Positions 23,944-32,099 of a stretch of DNA of 64,000 bases are shown here, one piece after another. The position numbers and the translations under genes are program-made. Under the pieces are notes generated by a model that saw only the letters and a list, made by a program, of their open reading frames with translations, searched no databases and had not been told where the DNA came from. The stretch's first letter is position 1. Every line of letters starts with the position of its first letter. This DNA comes from Kocuria flava (lineage in GTDB: Bacteria; Actinomycetota; Actinomycetes; Actinomycetales; Micrococcaceae), in assembly GCF_001482365.1 (NCBI RefSeq), contig NZ_CP013254.1, positions 1,488,001 to 1,552,000 on the forward strand, read 5' to 3'.

Positions 23944-26900
23944 TCAGGGCTCCAGCAGCCCGCGGATGTCCTCGGCGCTCAGCACCCCGGAGAACATGCG
24001 GTCGTCGTCCAGCACGGCGTCGAAGAGCTTCGCCTTGCGCTCCTTGAGGGCCATGACCTTCTCCTCGATGGTGTCCCGGGCCACGAGCCGGTAGACCATC
24101 ACCTTCTTCTGCTGGCCGATCCGGTGGGTGCGGTCCACCGCCTGGGCCTCGGTCGCGGGGTTCCACCACGGGTCCAACAGGAAGCAGTAGTCGGCCTGGG
24201 TGAGGTTGAGCCCGAACCCGCCGGCCTTGAGGCTGACGAGGAACACGTGCGCCTCGCCGGAGGTGAAGCGCTCGAGCACGCGGGCGCGGTCGGTCGTCGA
24301 CCCGTCGAGGTAGGCGTAGGGGATCCGCAGCTCGTCCAGCCGGGCGGCGGCCTTCTTCAGGAAGCTCGTGAACTGGCTGAACACGAGGGGCCGGTGGCCC
24401 TCCGCGACGATCTCCGGCAGGTGCTCGAAGAGCAGGTCGAGCTTGCTGGAGGAGACCTCGGCGTCGGGGTCCACGAGGCCGGCGTCGAGGGCGAGCAGCC
24501 GCAGCGTGGTCAGCGACCGGAAGATCGTGAAGCGGTTGCGGTCGAGGTCGCGCAGCAGCCCCAGCACCTTCTGCCGCTCCCGCTGCAGCCGGGTGTCGTA
24601 GAGGCGCCGGTGGGCGGGGGAGAGCTCGACCTCGATGGTCTGCTCGAGCTTGGGCGGCAGCTCGAGGTCCACGGACTCCTTGGTGCGGCGCAGCATCAGG
24701 GGCCGCACCCGCCGGTGCAGCCGCTCGAGGGCCGCCGGGTCCTCGCCGCGCTCGATCGGGCGCTGGTAGGCCTCGGTGAACCGGCGCCGGGACGGGAACA
24801 GCCCCGGGGCGGTGAGCGAGAGCAGCGCCCACAGCTCGGTGAGGCTGTTCTCCAGCGGCGTGCCGGTGATCGCGAGGGTGAACGGGGCGCCCAGCTCCCG
24901 GACCGCCCGGTGGGCCTTCGTGCGGGGGTTCTTCACGAACTGCGCCTCGTCCAGCAGCACCCCGGCCCAGGGCAGCTCGCGGTGGGCCGTCTCGTCCAGG
25001 CGCAGGAGGGTGTAGGAGGTCACCACCACGTGCGCGCCGGCGACCGTGTCCGCGAGCGGGGTGCCCGCGCGCGCCTGGGTGTCGGCCACGCCCACGGCGC
25101 GCAGCCCCGGGGCGAAGCGGCGGATCTCGGCGACCCAGTTCGGCACCACGGAGGTGGGGGCGACCACGAGGAACGGCGGCAGCCCCGGGTCGCGCTCCAC
25201 GGCGCGGCAGATCAGGGCGATGGCCTGGACGGTCTTGCCCAGCCCCATGTCGTCGGCGAGGATCCCGCCCAGCCCGTGGTCCCACAGCACGCTCAGCCAC
25301 GCGAAGCCCTCGCGCTGGTAGGGGCGCAGCTCGGCGTGCAGCCCGGCCGGCACGGGCGGGGGCCCGTCCGCGCCGTGCTCGAGCAGGTCCCGCACCCCGC
25401 GCCGCCAGGACTCGGCCTGCTCGGTGTCGTCGGCGAGCTCCTCGAGCTCCTCCCACAGCCCGGCCTGCTGCCGGTGGATCCGCAGCGGCCCCTCCGAGCT
25501 CTCCTGCAGGGAGCGGGCCTCCCGGATCAGCTCGCGCAGCCGGTCGAACTCCGGGCGGTCCAGCGCGAACCACGACCCGTCGGGGGTGAGCATCACGTCC
25601 TGGCCCTGGTCGAGGGCGCGGAAGACGTCGGCGAAGGGGATGTAGAACTGCCCGACCCGCACGGTGACGCCGAGGTCGAACCAGTCCCGGCGCTCGGTGG
25701 CCGCGGTGCTGACGGTGATGGTCGGCGGCTCGGCGGCCTCCCGGTAGGCGGGCGGGCCCCCGGTGTGCTCGATGCGCAGGTCCTGGACCTTCTCGAGGGC
25801 CGGCAGCCACTCGCGCATCAGCACGAGCGCGTCCCCGCCCGCCCAGCCCGAGCGGCGGAAGTCCACCCCCGGGGCGCGGTGGCGCACGGCCGCGGTCACG
25901 GCCGTCTCCCAGGAGGTCTCCCGGTCCACGGGCTCGTCGCCCAGCGGGTCCACGGGCCGGAACGGCAGGCGGATGCGCTCGCGGCCGCGCTGGTACTCCC
26001 ACTCCCACAGCGTGCGCACCGTCAGGTCGTCGTGCTCGAGGGTGAGCACCAGCTCGGGGTCGGCCACCTGGGGCAGCTCGATCGACCCGTCCCCGGCGGC
26101 CACGTCCATGCTGCGGTGCAGCCGCGGGAAGTAGCGGTCGAAGAACTCCCCGACCTCGTCCTCGGGGATCCGCAGCCCGCCGGCGGTGTCGAGGAAGCGC
26201 CGCTGCTCGCGGGTCAGGCGGGTGGCCAGCGGCACGAGGTGCAGCGGGAAGACGTTGAGGTCCTCGGCGGCCGCGACCTCCTGCGGGTCCCCGTCCGGGT
26301 GGAACAGCCCGTGCCCGGGGTCGCCGATGATGCGGGCGGTGTCCAGCGGGATCGCCCGCTGCCCGCTGTGCACGGTCGGGCGCAGCTCGAGGTCCGCGCC
26401 CGGGCCGCGCTCGACGTCCACGCAGAACCGGCCGGGGGCCTCGAGGACCACGGGCAGCCCGTGCTCCCGGCCGACCAGGGCGATGCCCGCGTCCTGGGCC
26501 CGGGCCAGGATCCCCCACAGCAGCGGGGAGGCGTAGGAGTCCAGGCGGATCCAGTGCCGGTCGTGGACGGGGTAGGGGGTCCGGGCCGCGCTGAGCGCGC
26601 GCAGCTCGTCGAACCAGTCCGCCTGGGCGGGGGCGAGCAGCCCCGGCTCGGCGGCCACCCGCTCCCAGTCCAGGCCGCCCTTGATCCACTGCCCGCGCCG
26701 GCCGCGGCGCACCGGGCGCACGGCCAGCTGCCAGGGCGCCGGCCCCTGCGGCCCCCGCCGGGGCGCGTGCCGCACCGCCTCGCGGCGCAGGTCGAACTCC
26801 AGGCCCACCGCGCCCTCGTCCTCCGCCGCGCCGGCCCCCGGGGCGGGACCGCCCCCGAGGATCCGGGACAGCTCGTCCTTCCAGTCGGGGGCCTCCTGCG

Positions 26901-27261
26901 CCCCGGGCTCCTCCGGCGACGACGGCGCGGCCGTTCCGCCCGCGCGGTGGGCCCGGACCGCCGCCTCGAAGTTGTGCCGCAGCACCACGGCCACGGCGTG
27001 CTTGCAGAACCCGCCCGCGGGGCAGGTGCACCAGGCGGACCCGGGGGCGCCCCCGGCGCCGACGCGCACGGTCGTGGCGTAGGTCCGGCCCGAGCCCTCG
27101 ACCTCGGCCTCGAGCGTGCCGGACCCGTCCGCGGCCGGTGCCCACTCCACCGACCGGACCCGGCCGGAGCGGAAGTAGTCCTGCCCGCGGCGGAAGACCG
27201 CGGGCCCGGCGGCCGCGACGAGACGCCGGGAGTCCACGAGGGGATCGGGAGGGGAGTGCAT
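23944..27261 (-). CDS. SWIM zinc-finger SNF2-family DNA helicase/translocase
   Basis: A 1105-residue Swi2/Snf2 ATPase. The N-terminal SWIM zinc finger has C78, C80, C86 and H88. A bacterial SNF2-associated region fills about 100-600. The motor follows: Walker A LADDMGLGKT near 669-677 (K676), DEAQ box at D771, TGTPLENSLTELWALL (motif III), then the helicase C domain with VFSQFTSFL, SLKAGGFGLNLT and DRTHRIGQQKKV. The ATG at 27261 lacks a strong ribosome site. Divergent, 125 bp away, from the 1041-residue protein. Roles in DNA repair, transcription recovery or defence are all possible. Confidence 0.92.
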   Translation of the reverse strand: MHSPPDPLVDSRRLVAAAGPAVFRRGQDYFRSGRVRSVEWAPAADGSGTLEAEVEGSGRTYATTVRVGAGGAPGSAWCTCPAGGFCKHAVAVVLRHNFEAAVRAHRAGGTAAPSSPEEPGAQEAPDWKDELSRILGGGPAPGAGAAEDEGAVGLEFDLRREAVRHAPRRGPQGPAPWQLAVRPVRRGRRGQWIKGGLDWERVAAEPGLLAPAQADWFDELRALSAARTPYPVHDRHWIRLDSYASPLLWGILARAQDAGIALVGREHGLPVVLEAPGRFCVDVERGPGADLELRPTVHSGQRAIPLDTARIIGDPGHGLFHPDGDPQEVAAAEDLNVFPLHLVPLATRLTREQRRFLDTAGGLRIPEDEVGEFFDRYFPRLHRSMDVAAGDGSIELPQVADPELVLTLEHDDLTVRTLWEWEYQRGRERIRLPFRPVDPLGDEPVDRETSWETAVTAAVRHRAPGVDFRRSGWAGGDALVLMREWLPALEKVQDLRIEHTGGPPAYREAAEPPTITVSTAATERRDWFDLGVTVRVGQFYIPFADVFRALDQGQDVMLTPDGSWFALDRPEFDRLRELIREARSLQESSEGPLRIHRQQAGLWEELEELADDTEQAESWRRGVRDLLEHGADGPPPVPAGLHAELRPYQREGFAWLSVLWDHGLGGILADDMGLGKTVQAIALICRAVERDPGLPPFLVVAPTSVVPNWVAEIRRFAPGLRAVGVADTQARAGTPLADTVAGAHVVVTSYTLLRLDETAHRELPWAGVLLDEAQFVKNPRTKAHRAVRELGAPFTLAITGTPLENSLTELWALLSLTAPGLFPSRRRFTEAYQRPIERGEDPAALERLHRRVRPLMLRRTKESVDLELPPKLEQTIEVELSPAHRRLYDTRLQRERQKVLGLLRDLDRNRFTIFRSLTTLRLLALDAGLVDPDAEVSSSKLDLLFEHLPEIVAEGHRPLVFSQFTSFLKKAAARLDELRIPYAYLDGSTTDRARVLERFTSGEAHVFLVSLKAGGFGLNLTQADYCFLLDPWWNPATEAQAVDRTHRIGQQKKVMVYRLVARDTIEEKVMALKERKAKLFDAVLDDDRMFSGVLSAEDIRGLLEP

Positions 27262-27323
27262 CCCTCCACCGTATCGGCCCCCGCGGACCTCCGCCGCCGT
27301 GCCCGGGTCCTCCGGGGCCTCGC

Positions 27324-27329
27324 TATGAT
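27324..27329 (+). promoter_or_regulatory. -10 box TATGAT before the 27387 gene
   Basis: TATGAT, 57 bp before the GTG start, in the 125-bp divergent gap. No clear -35. Confidence 0.4.
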
Positions 27330-27386
27330 CGTGGCGACCCCTCGAACGACGACAGCGGCCTGCCTGCGGCCGCGGACGGAGGACTC

Positions 27387-30300
27387 GTGCCCGACGCAGC
27401 TGGGCTCCGGCTCGGAGACCACGCCATTGCCGACAGTGCCGAGGAGGCCGCCTACCTCCGCTGGAACGATGCCGTGTGCGCCGCCTTCTTCGGGCCCCAC
27501 CGCGCCGGTGAGCCCGTCTACCTCGACCTCGACGAGCGGGCCCTGGCCGCCATCGGGGAGGAGCAGGGCCTGGACGGCCCGTCCACCCTGCGGGCGCTCG
27601 CGGACTCGGTGACCCCGCTGCTCGTGACCGGCGAGGACCGCCGGCCCGTGTTCGAGGCCTTCACCCGGCTCAACGACCGGTGGTACCGGGCCTCGCGGCG
27701 CAGCCTCGACTCGCTGGCCGAGATCCCGCCGCCGCCGGTGGTGGGCCTGCTGGCCCTGTTCGCGCTCGCCGGCCGGCACATGTCCACGCTCGCCGCGCGC
27801 ACGGGCAACAAGTCCGTCTCCACCTTCTTCCTTCCCCTGGCCGTGCTCCTGCAGGCCGGGGCGGATAACGCCAAGGCCCTCGAGGCGTCCTTCAAGAAGG
27901 ACACCGAGGCGTACTGGGACGCCCTGCGCTACTGGCTCGAGCTGCGCGACGGCGAGATCGGGCTGCCCACCGCCTACGCCGTCAACCAGCGGCCCGTGGG
28001 CCTGGCGCTGTCCCAGACGATGCTCGGGGAGGCCGAGCGGCGCCAGCTGCACCGGATGTTCGAGGACCTCGGGGTGACCACCGCCCAGGGCCTCTCCGCG
28101 GCCGAGCTCGGGATCTACGTCGACTTCTGGCTCGACCTGGCCGAGACGAAGGCGTCGAAGGCCATGAAGCAGATCTGGGCGAACCCGCTGACCCGCGAGC
28201 CCGGCCTCGAGATCGCCCTCGCGGAGCTCGCGGTGTGGGAGAAGTCCCGGGAGCAGGCCCGCGCCGAGGTGCGCGCCGGAGCCCGCGGTCCCGGCCGCAG
28301 CGCGGTCAAGGGCTGCTCGCTGTCGCTGACCGACAGCACCGACTACGTGGGCAACCCGGTCTACGAGCTCGGCTTCGTGGTGCCCAAGCGCTTCCTCACC
28401 GGCCGGGAGGTCGAGCTGGGCACGACGGCGGGGCCCCGCACCGTCTTCCTGTCCTACATCGGCGACGCCTTCCTGGGCACCTCCGCCTACACCGCCCGCC
28501 TGGACACCGAGAGCCTGCTCGGCGGCACCCTGCGCCTGGGCGCCGGGCCCGTGCGCTTCGAGCGCAACCCGCGCCCCGTCGTCGTCCTGGCCAAGGACGG
28601 GTTCTCCGACACCTTCATCTCCGTGGACCACATCCCCGCCGCGTGGCCGTGCCGGGTCATGGTCCGCGACGAGCCCGAGTGGATCGCCCGGATCAAGCGG
28701 ATCCTCGACGACTCCGCCTCCCCGGACTACCGCTTCGTCGAGGCCGGCACCCACGGCCTGCCCGAGGGCTGGGTGATGTTCGACGACGTGCAGGTGCTGC
28801 GCGCCGGCAACCCCGAGCTGACCGCCGACGACAACTTCTCCGGCCTCGTCCCGCGCCTGGTGCCCGCCGTGACGCTCTCCGGCGGGCTGCGCATCCCCGG
28901 CGACGTCGTGCGCTGGTCGGCGCTGCGCCCGCCCCAGGTCACCGTCACCTCGGACACCGACGCCCCGCTGAGCGTCGAGGTCGAGTGGCGCAACCCCCAC
29001 TCCTTCCGGCTCGAGAAGGCCCGGCTCGCCGAGAACCGGGTGCCGCCGTTCCAGATCTCCCTCGAAGGCACCCCGCTGGCCCGCCCCGACGGCACGCTGC
29101 GGCCCAACGACTACACGCTCGTGCTCAAGGCCGGGCGCACCGTGAAGCAGCGCCGGGAGTTCAAGCTGCGCGACTCGTCCTTCTACGTCACCCAGCGCTC
29201 CCTGGGCTACGAGGGGGAGATGGTGCACGTGGCCGCCGAGCCGCTGTGGGCGGTCAGCGCCGCCACGGCCGCCGAGCTGCCGGAGGAGTACGTCCAGGGC
29301 TCCTTCGACAACCTCCCCGCCCGGGAGGTCGCGACCGGCCACGAGGTGCCCGCCGCCCCGGGGTGGCACTCCTCCGAGGGCCAGCTGCTGCTCGAGCGCA
29401 CCAACGTGCTGCCCGAGCCCGAGGGCCGCTCCTGCCTGGCCACGGGGCGGCACCGGATCGTGCTGCCGGCGATGGAGCCCAAGGCGAAGGCGCCCTGGAT
29501 CTTCGGCGAGTGCGCCCAGTGCGGGCTGCAGAAGCGCTACCCGGGCCGGCTCACCAAGCCCTCGGCGATCACCTCGGCCGGCTCGGTCGAGTCGCTGCGG
29601 TTCATCGGCCCCGACGAGGGGGACTACCCCACCTCCTGGCTGCCCTTCCGCGACGCCCTGACCTTCCTGGGCGGCGGCAAGCGCTCGAGCCTGTCCATCG
29701 TGGCCCGCCAGCTCGAGGACTCCGAGCGCTTCGAGGAGTGGTTCGTGGGCCACCTCCAGGCCCTGGGCTTCCTCGAGGTGGTCCGCGACGAGCACTGGAG
29801 CGTGCGCCGCTGGCAGGTGTGCGGCCCGTCCCTGACCCAGCTCGTCGACGGCTCCGTGCTGCTGACCGGCGGGTGGACCCCCGAGAAGGAGCAGGTGGTC
29901 GCCGAGGCCGCCGCCGCCCAGGAGGCCTCCGTCGTCGTGCTCTCCCCGGAGGACCACGCGACCACGCTGCTGCAGGACGTGGACCTCGAACGGCTGCAGG
30001 AGGCCCTGCCCCACGGGCTGTGCGACGTGGTCTTCGAGGCGGGCCCCGTCATGCTCGACACCCTGCCCCCGCTCTCCGAGGTCGAGCAGGACCTGCCTCG
30101 CGCGGAGATGCAGTACAACGGGGTCGCCGAGCGGTTCGTGCCCGAGGACGCCACGTGGGAGGCCACCGAGGACCGGGACCTCCCGGGCCTGTACCGGATC
30201 AACCACCACCACCGCACCCGCTACGCGTTCCGCACCCCCGAGGACGTCGCCTCCGGCCACGCCCGCTTCGTGGCCTCCGGCATCGGCAAGCACTTCGCGG

Positions 30301-30512
30301 CCCGCCGCGCGGGGGTGCCGCTGGTCTCCTACGACCCCGGGCTGCAGCTGCTGTCCGTGCCGATCGGGGCGGAGCTGTCCGGGCTCTACGCCCGCGCCGC
30401 GGTGCTGTGCTCCGGGCTGCTGCCGGCGAAGGTGGACGAGGACTTCTCCCTCAACTACGGCGACGTCTCCCCGGAGTTCGCCCAGGTGCTGGTCGACAAG
30501 CTCATGGGCTGA
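27387..30512 (+). CDS. Large unrecognised protein divergent from the SNF2 helicase
   Basis: A 1041-residue soluble protein I do not recognise. The first 300 residues look helical (a hydrophobic run PPVVGLLALFALAGRHMS near 115 is too short to be a clear membrane anchor). Residues 300-700 look beta-rich with SLSLTDSTDYVGNPVYELGF and repeated Ig-like stretches. A CAQC pair at about residue 711 could be half a zinc site. The C terminus has YRINHHHRTRYAFRTPEDV. No nuclease, methylase or ATPase motif is evident. The GTG at 27387 has CGGAGGA 5 nt upstream; the open frame before it is not supported. The head-to-head arrangement with a helicase resembles defence or DNA-maintenance gene pairs, but that is inference. 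Confidence 0.85.
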   Translation: MPDAAGLRLGDHAIADSAEEAAYLRWNDAVCAAFFGPHRAGEPVYLDLDERALAAIGEEQGLDGPSTLRALADSVTPLLVTGEDRRPVFEAFTRLNDRWYRASRRSLDSLAEIPPPPVVGLLALFALAGRHMSTLAARTGNKSVSTFFLPLAVLLQAGADNAKALEASFKKDTEAYWDALRYWLELRDGEIGLPTAYAVNQRPVGLALSQTMLGEAERRQLHRMFEDLGVTTAQGLSAAELGIYVDFWLDLAETKASKAMKQIWANPLTREPGLEIALAELAVWEKSREQARAEVRAGARGPGRSAVKGCSLSLTDSTDYVGNPVYELGFVVPKRFLTGREVELGTTAGPRTVFLSYIGDAFLGTSAYTARLDTESLLGGTLRLGAGPVRFERNPRPVVVLAKDGFSDTFISVDHIPAAWPCRVMVRDEPEWIARIKRILDDSASPDYRFVEAGTHGLPEGWVMFDDVQVLRAGNPELTADDNFSGLVPRLVPAVTLSGGLRIPGDVVRWSALRPPQVTVTSDTDAPLSVEVEWRNPHSFRLEKARLAENRVPPFQISLEGTPLARPDGTLRPNDYTLVLKAGRTVKQRREFKLRDSSFYVTQRSLGYEGEMVHVAAEPLWAVSAATAAELPEEYVQGSFDNLPAREVATGHEVPAAPGWHSSEGQLLLERTNVLPEPEGRSCLATGRHRIVLPAMEPKAKAPWIFGECAQCGLQKRYPGRLTKPSAITSAGSVESLRFIGPDEGDYPTSWLPFRDALTFLGGGKRSSLSIVARQLEDSERFEEWFVGHLQALGFLEVVRDEHWSVRRWQVCGPSLTQLVDGSVLLTGGWTPEKEQVVAEAAAAQEASVVVLSPEDHATTLLQDVDLERLQEALPHGLCDVVFEAGPVMLDTLPPLSEVEQDLPRAEMQYNGVAERFVPEDATWEATEDRDLPGLYRINHHHRTRYAFRTPEDVASGHARFVASGIGKHFAARRAGVPLVSYDPGLQLLSVPIGAELSGLYARAAVLCSGLLPAKVDEDFSLNYGDVSPEFAQVLVDKLMG

Positions 30513-30530
30513 GCTGTGACGCACGCCGCA

Positions 30531-30561
30531 GGCCGCGGGGGTGGGCACCGCCCCCGCGGCC
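30531..30561 (+). terminator. Terminator after the 1041-residue gene
   Basis: Perfect 11-bp stem (GGCCGCGGGGG and complement) with a 9-nt loop, 18 bp after the stop. Confidence 0.7.
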
Positions 30562-30564
30562 GTG

Positions 30565-30723
30565 TAGAGTAGGCGGAGTTGTTGAGGTTGTCGTTTTGGA
30601 TTTCAAGCAGTTCGGCCCGCCACGGGTGCAGCAGTTTTTCTGAGAAGACGTTTTCTGGCATCACAACTGACCGGTTTCCCGATCCCCGGGGAACGTCCAT
30701 CTCATGAAAGACCAGGTATCACC
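30565..30723 (+). promoter_or_regulatory. Promoter and T-rich leader of the cold-shock gene
   Basis: A -10-like TAGAGT at 30565-30570 would give a leader of about 145 nt that is markedly T-rich for this genome. Long structured leaders are usual for cold-shock mRNAs and act as thermosensors. The -35 is unclear because the preceding terminator occupies it. Confidence 0.4.
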
Positions 30724-30930
30724 ATGACTACCGGCATCGTCAAGTGGTTCAACGCCGACAAGGGCTTCGGCTTCATCACCCCCGAGGACGGCTCCAAGGA
30801 CGTCTTCGCCCACTTCTCCGCGATCAACTCCGGCGGCTTCCGCTCGCTGAACGAGAACGACCGCGTCGAGTTCGAGACCCAGGACGGCCCGAAGGGCCCC
30901 CAGGCCGCGAACATCACCGTCATCTCCTGA
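30724..30930 (+). CDS. Cold-shock protein (CspA family)
   Basis: A 68-residue single cold-shock domain that binds single-stranded RNA/DNA and melts secondary structure. RNP1 KGFGFI is at 13-18 and RNP2-like VFAHF at 27-31, with the N-terminal GIVKWFN strand intact. Size matches the family. It is monocistronic, with its own leader and a strong terminator. Confidence 0.97.
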   Translation: MTTGIVKWFNADKGFGFITPEDGSKDVFAHFSAINSGGFRSLNENDRVEFETQDGPKGPQAANITVIS

Positions 30931-30979
30931 TCACCTCCTGATCGGACGCTGACGACGGGCCACGGGCCCGCTCGCTCCA

Positions 30980-31018
30980 ACGGAACCGCCGCCGGGCCCC
31001 GCCCGGCGGCGGTTCCGT
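30980..31018 (+). terminator. Terminator of the cold-shock gene
   Basis: An 18-bp perfect stem with a 3-nt CCC loop, followed by CGTT, about 50 bp after the stop. Confidence 0.8.
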
Positions 31019-31060
31019 CGTTCCCGGACGCCCCGCCCGCGCCCGGCCCCGGGCACGCGC

Positions 31061-31089
31061 AGGGCCGCGACCCTCGGGGTCGCGGCCCT
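31061..31089 (-). terminator. Terminator of the 98-residue orphan gene
   Basis: A 13-bp stem (AGGGCCGCGACCC and complement) with a 3-nt loop, 33 bp past the stop of the reverse-strand gene. Confidence 0.7.
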
Positions 31090-31121
31090 GGACGAGCTGC
31101 GGGTGCGCCCGCGCCGCCGGT

Positions 31122-31418
31122 CTACGCCGACAGCGGCAGCGAGGCGGGGTGCAGCTTGAAGAACGGGTGACGGCCGGTCGCCGCGGTGGCGCCGGGGACG
31201 AGGAGCTGACGGTACTTGGCGCACCATTGCGCGGATCCCGCCGTGTGCTCCGCCGCGGCGGCGAGGTCGTCGGCCTCCGCGGTGGTGTACTCCTCGACGT
31301 CCCCGTCGGTGGACGTGAGACGGACGAGGTGCAGATCGGGCAGGGCGGCGACGGTCACGTCGATCCACTCCTCCCGCTGGTCGCTGGTCGTGGCTGGTCG
31401 TTCCTGGGACATGGTCAT
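31122..31418 (-). CDS. 98-residue orphan protein behind a riboswitch-like leader
   Basis: A small acidic protein with no recognised domain. Its middle (EEWIDVTVAALPDLHLVRLTS) predicts beta strands and the C terminus (QWCAKYRQLLVPGATAATG) is basic-aromatic with one cysteine. The ATG at 31418 is chosen because AGGAGAG lies about 8 nt upstream; the longer open frame to 31619 runs through the RNA element and reads poorly. It is the only gene of its transcript. Its leader carries element A (31468-31587), so its expression probably answers to a metabolite. Confidence 0.7.
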   Translation of the reverse strand: MTMSQERPATTSDQREEWIDVTVAALPDLHLVRLTSTDGDVEEYTTAEADDLAAAAEHTAGSAQWCAKYRQLLVPGATAATGRHPFFKLHPASLPLSA

Positions 31419-31467
31419 GTTTTCTCTCTCCTGACGTTCTTGCGGGCGTCCGTTCTCGTCGCCCACC

Positions 31468-31587
31468 GCTTCGTCATCCGAACCACCCGTGAACCGCGGG
31501 TTGGCGTGCAGCCGGTCGGAGCCTTCCGCGCACCGGGCAGGGACCACCGGTCCCGTGGGGGTGCGCAGGAACTGCATCTCGAGAAGC
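31468..31587 (-). promoter_or_regulatory. Riboswitch-like element A (SAM-I/SAM-IV clan fold)
   Basis: Reading the reverse strand: P1 GCTTC (31587-31583) pairs with GAAGC (31472-31468). P2 TGCAG (31576-31572) pairs with CTGCA (31511-31507) and encloses an extra GCGCACC/GGTGCGC hairpin plus the loop sequence CTCCGAC. P3 CCAACCC (31504-31498) pairs with GGGTGG (31488-31483), with a bulged A. TCCGA (31520-31516) can pair with TCGGA (31481-31477) as a pseudoknot. The order and the conserved CCAACCC ... GGGTGGTTCGGATGA match element B. A -10-like TACCCT lies 6 nt before P1. Confidence 0.7.
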
Positions 31588-31805
31588 AGGATCAGGGTAG
31601 CCCGCCGCACCGACACCACGACAAGTTCTGCATGAGATGTGTCACGCGATCGTCATGGAGCGCGGTGCGCCGGCCCGCTCCCGGGCCTGCTCCTCGTCCA
31701 CCGGACACCACTCAACACCGTCCGTGTGTCGTGGGGATGACGGGACGGTGACGGGTGCGGAACGCTCCTGCCGCCGCCCCGTCCGGTGTGGTTGAATGGG
31801 GGACA

Positions 31806-31884
31806 GCTTCAAGAGACCCGGTCGCCAAGCTCCGACTTGACCGGGCACCAACCCCATGTTCACGGGTGGTTCGGATGAGGAAGC
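31806..31884 (+). promoter_or_regulatory. Riboswitch-like element B (SAM-I/SAM-IV clan fold)
   Basis: P1 GCTTC (31806-31810) pairs with GAAGC (31880-31884), followed by AAGAG as in SAM-I/IV aptamers. P2 CCCGGTC (31817-31823) pairs with GACCGGG (31839-31845), topped by CAAG/CTTG around the 6-nt loop CTCCGA. P3 ACCAACCC (31847-31854) pairs with GGGTGGT (31864-31870), with a bulged A. Loop TCCGA (31831-31835) pairs with TCGGA (31871-31875) as a pseudoknot, then GATGA. From memory this closely parallels SAM-IV, where CAAG-CCCCGG-CTTG caps P2 and GGTGATGACC closes P1. A -10-like TTGAAT is at 31792-31797. Confidence 0.75.
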
Positions 31885-31885
31885 G

Positions 31886-31922
31886 GCTCGCAACCGCCGC
31901 CGCGGCGGCACCCGGTGCGAGC
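31886..31922 (+). promoter_or_regulatory. Possible expression-platform hairpin after element B
   Basis: GCTCGCA (31886-31892) pairs with TGCGAGC (31916-31922), with an inner GCCGCC/GGCGGC stem, directly after P1 and before the ribosome site of the 47-residue gene. It could work as a terminator or a translation-control stem. Confidence 0.45.
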
Positions 31923-31948
31923 AAGAGCACAGCGAAGGACCCCTCGCC

Positions 31949-32092
31949 ATGACCGACGCCCCCGCGGCCGCCGCTCCCGCCGCCGTCTCCGCCCTGAGCC
32001 TCGACGACTACGCCCGTCACGTCGAGGAGCGCACCCGCTTCGTGGACTTCCTGCTGGCCCCCGTGCGCGACGAGCGCGCCGCGGCGGCCTGA
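31949..32092 (+). CDS. 47-residue peptide upstream of the PIN-domain gene
   Basis: An Ala-rich N terminus is followed by a charged amphipathic stretch, LSLDDYARHVEERTRFVDFL. The ATG at 31949 has GAAGGA about 10 nt upstream. It follows riboswitch-like element B and precedes the PIN gene by 7 bp. By position it could be an antitoxin-like partner, but it is shorter than usual VapB antitoxins and lacks a visible DNA-binding fold, so this is only a guess. Confidence 0.6.
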   Translation: MTDAPAAAAPAAVSALSLDDYARHVEERTRFVDFLLAPVRDERAAAA

Positions 32093-32099
32093 TCCGCCC

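Noticed and set aside
26214..30548. 1444-residue reverse frame opposite the 1041-residue gene
   Set aside because: Antisense composition; the opposite strand has a good start, uniform protein-like composition and a terminator.
31419..31619. N-terminal extension of the 98-residue orphan gene
   Set aside because: It would translate through riboswitch-like element A; the ATG at 31418 has a proper ribosome site.
31856..31948. N-terminal extension of the 47-residue peptide
   Set aside because: The ATG at 31856 lies inside P3 of element B; the ATG at 31949 has a ribosome site and follows the platform hairpin.
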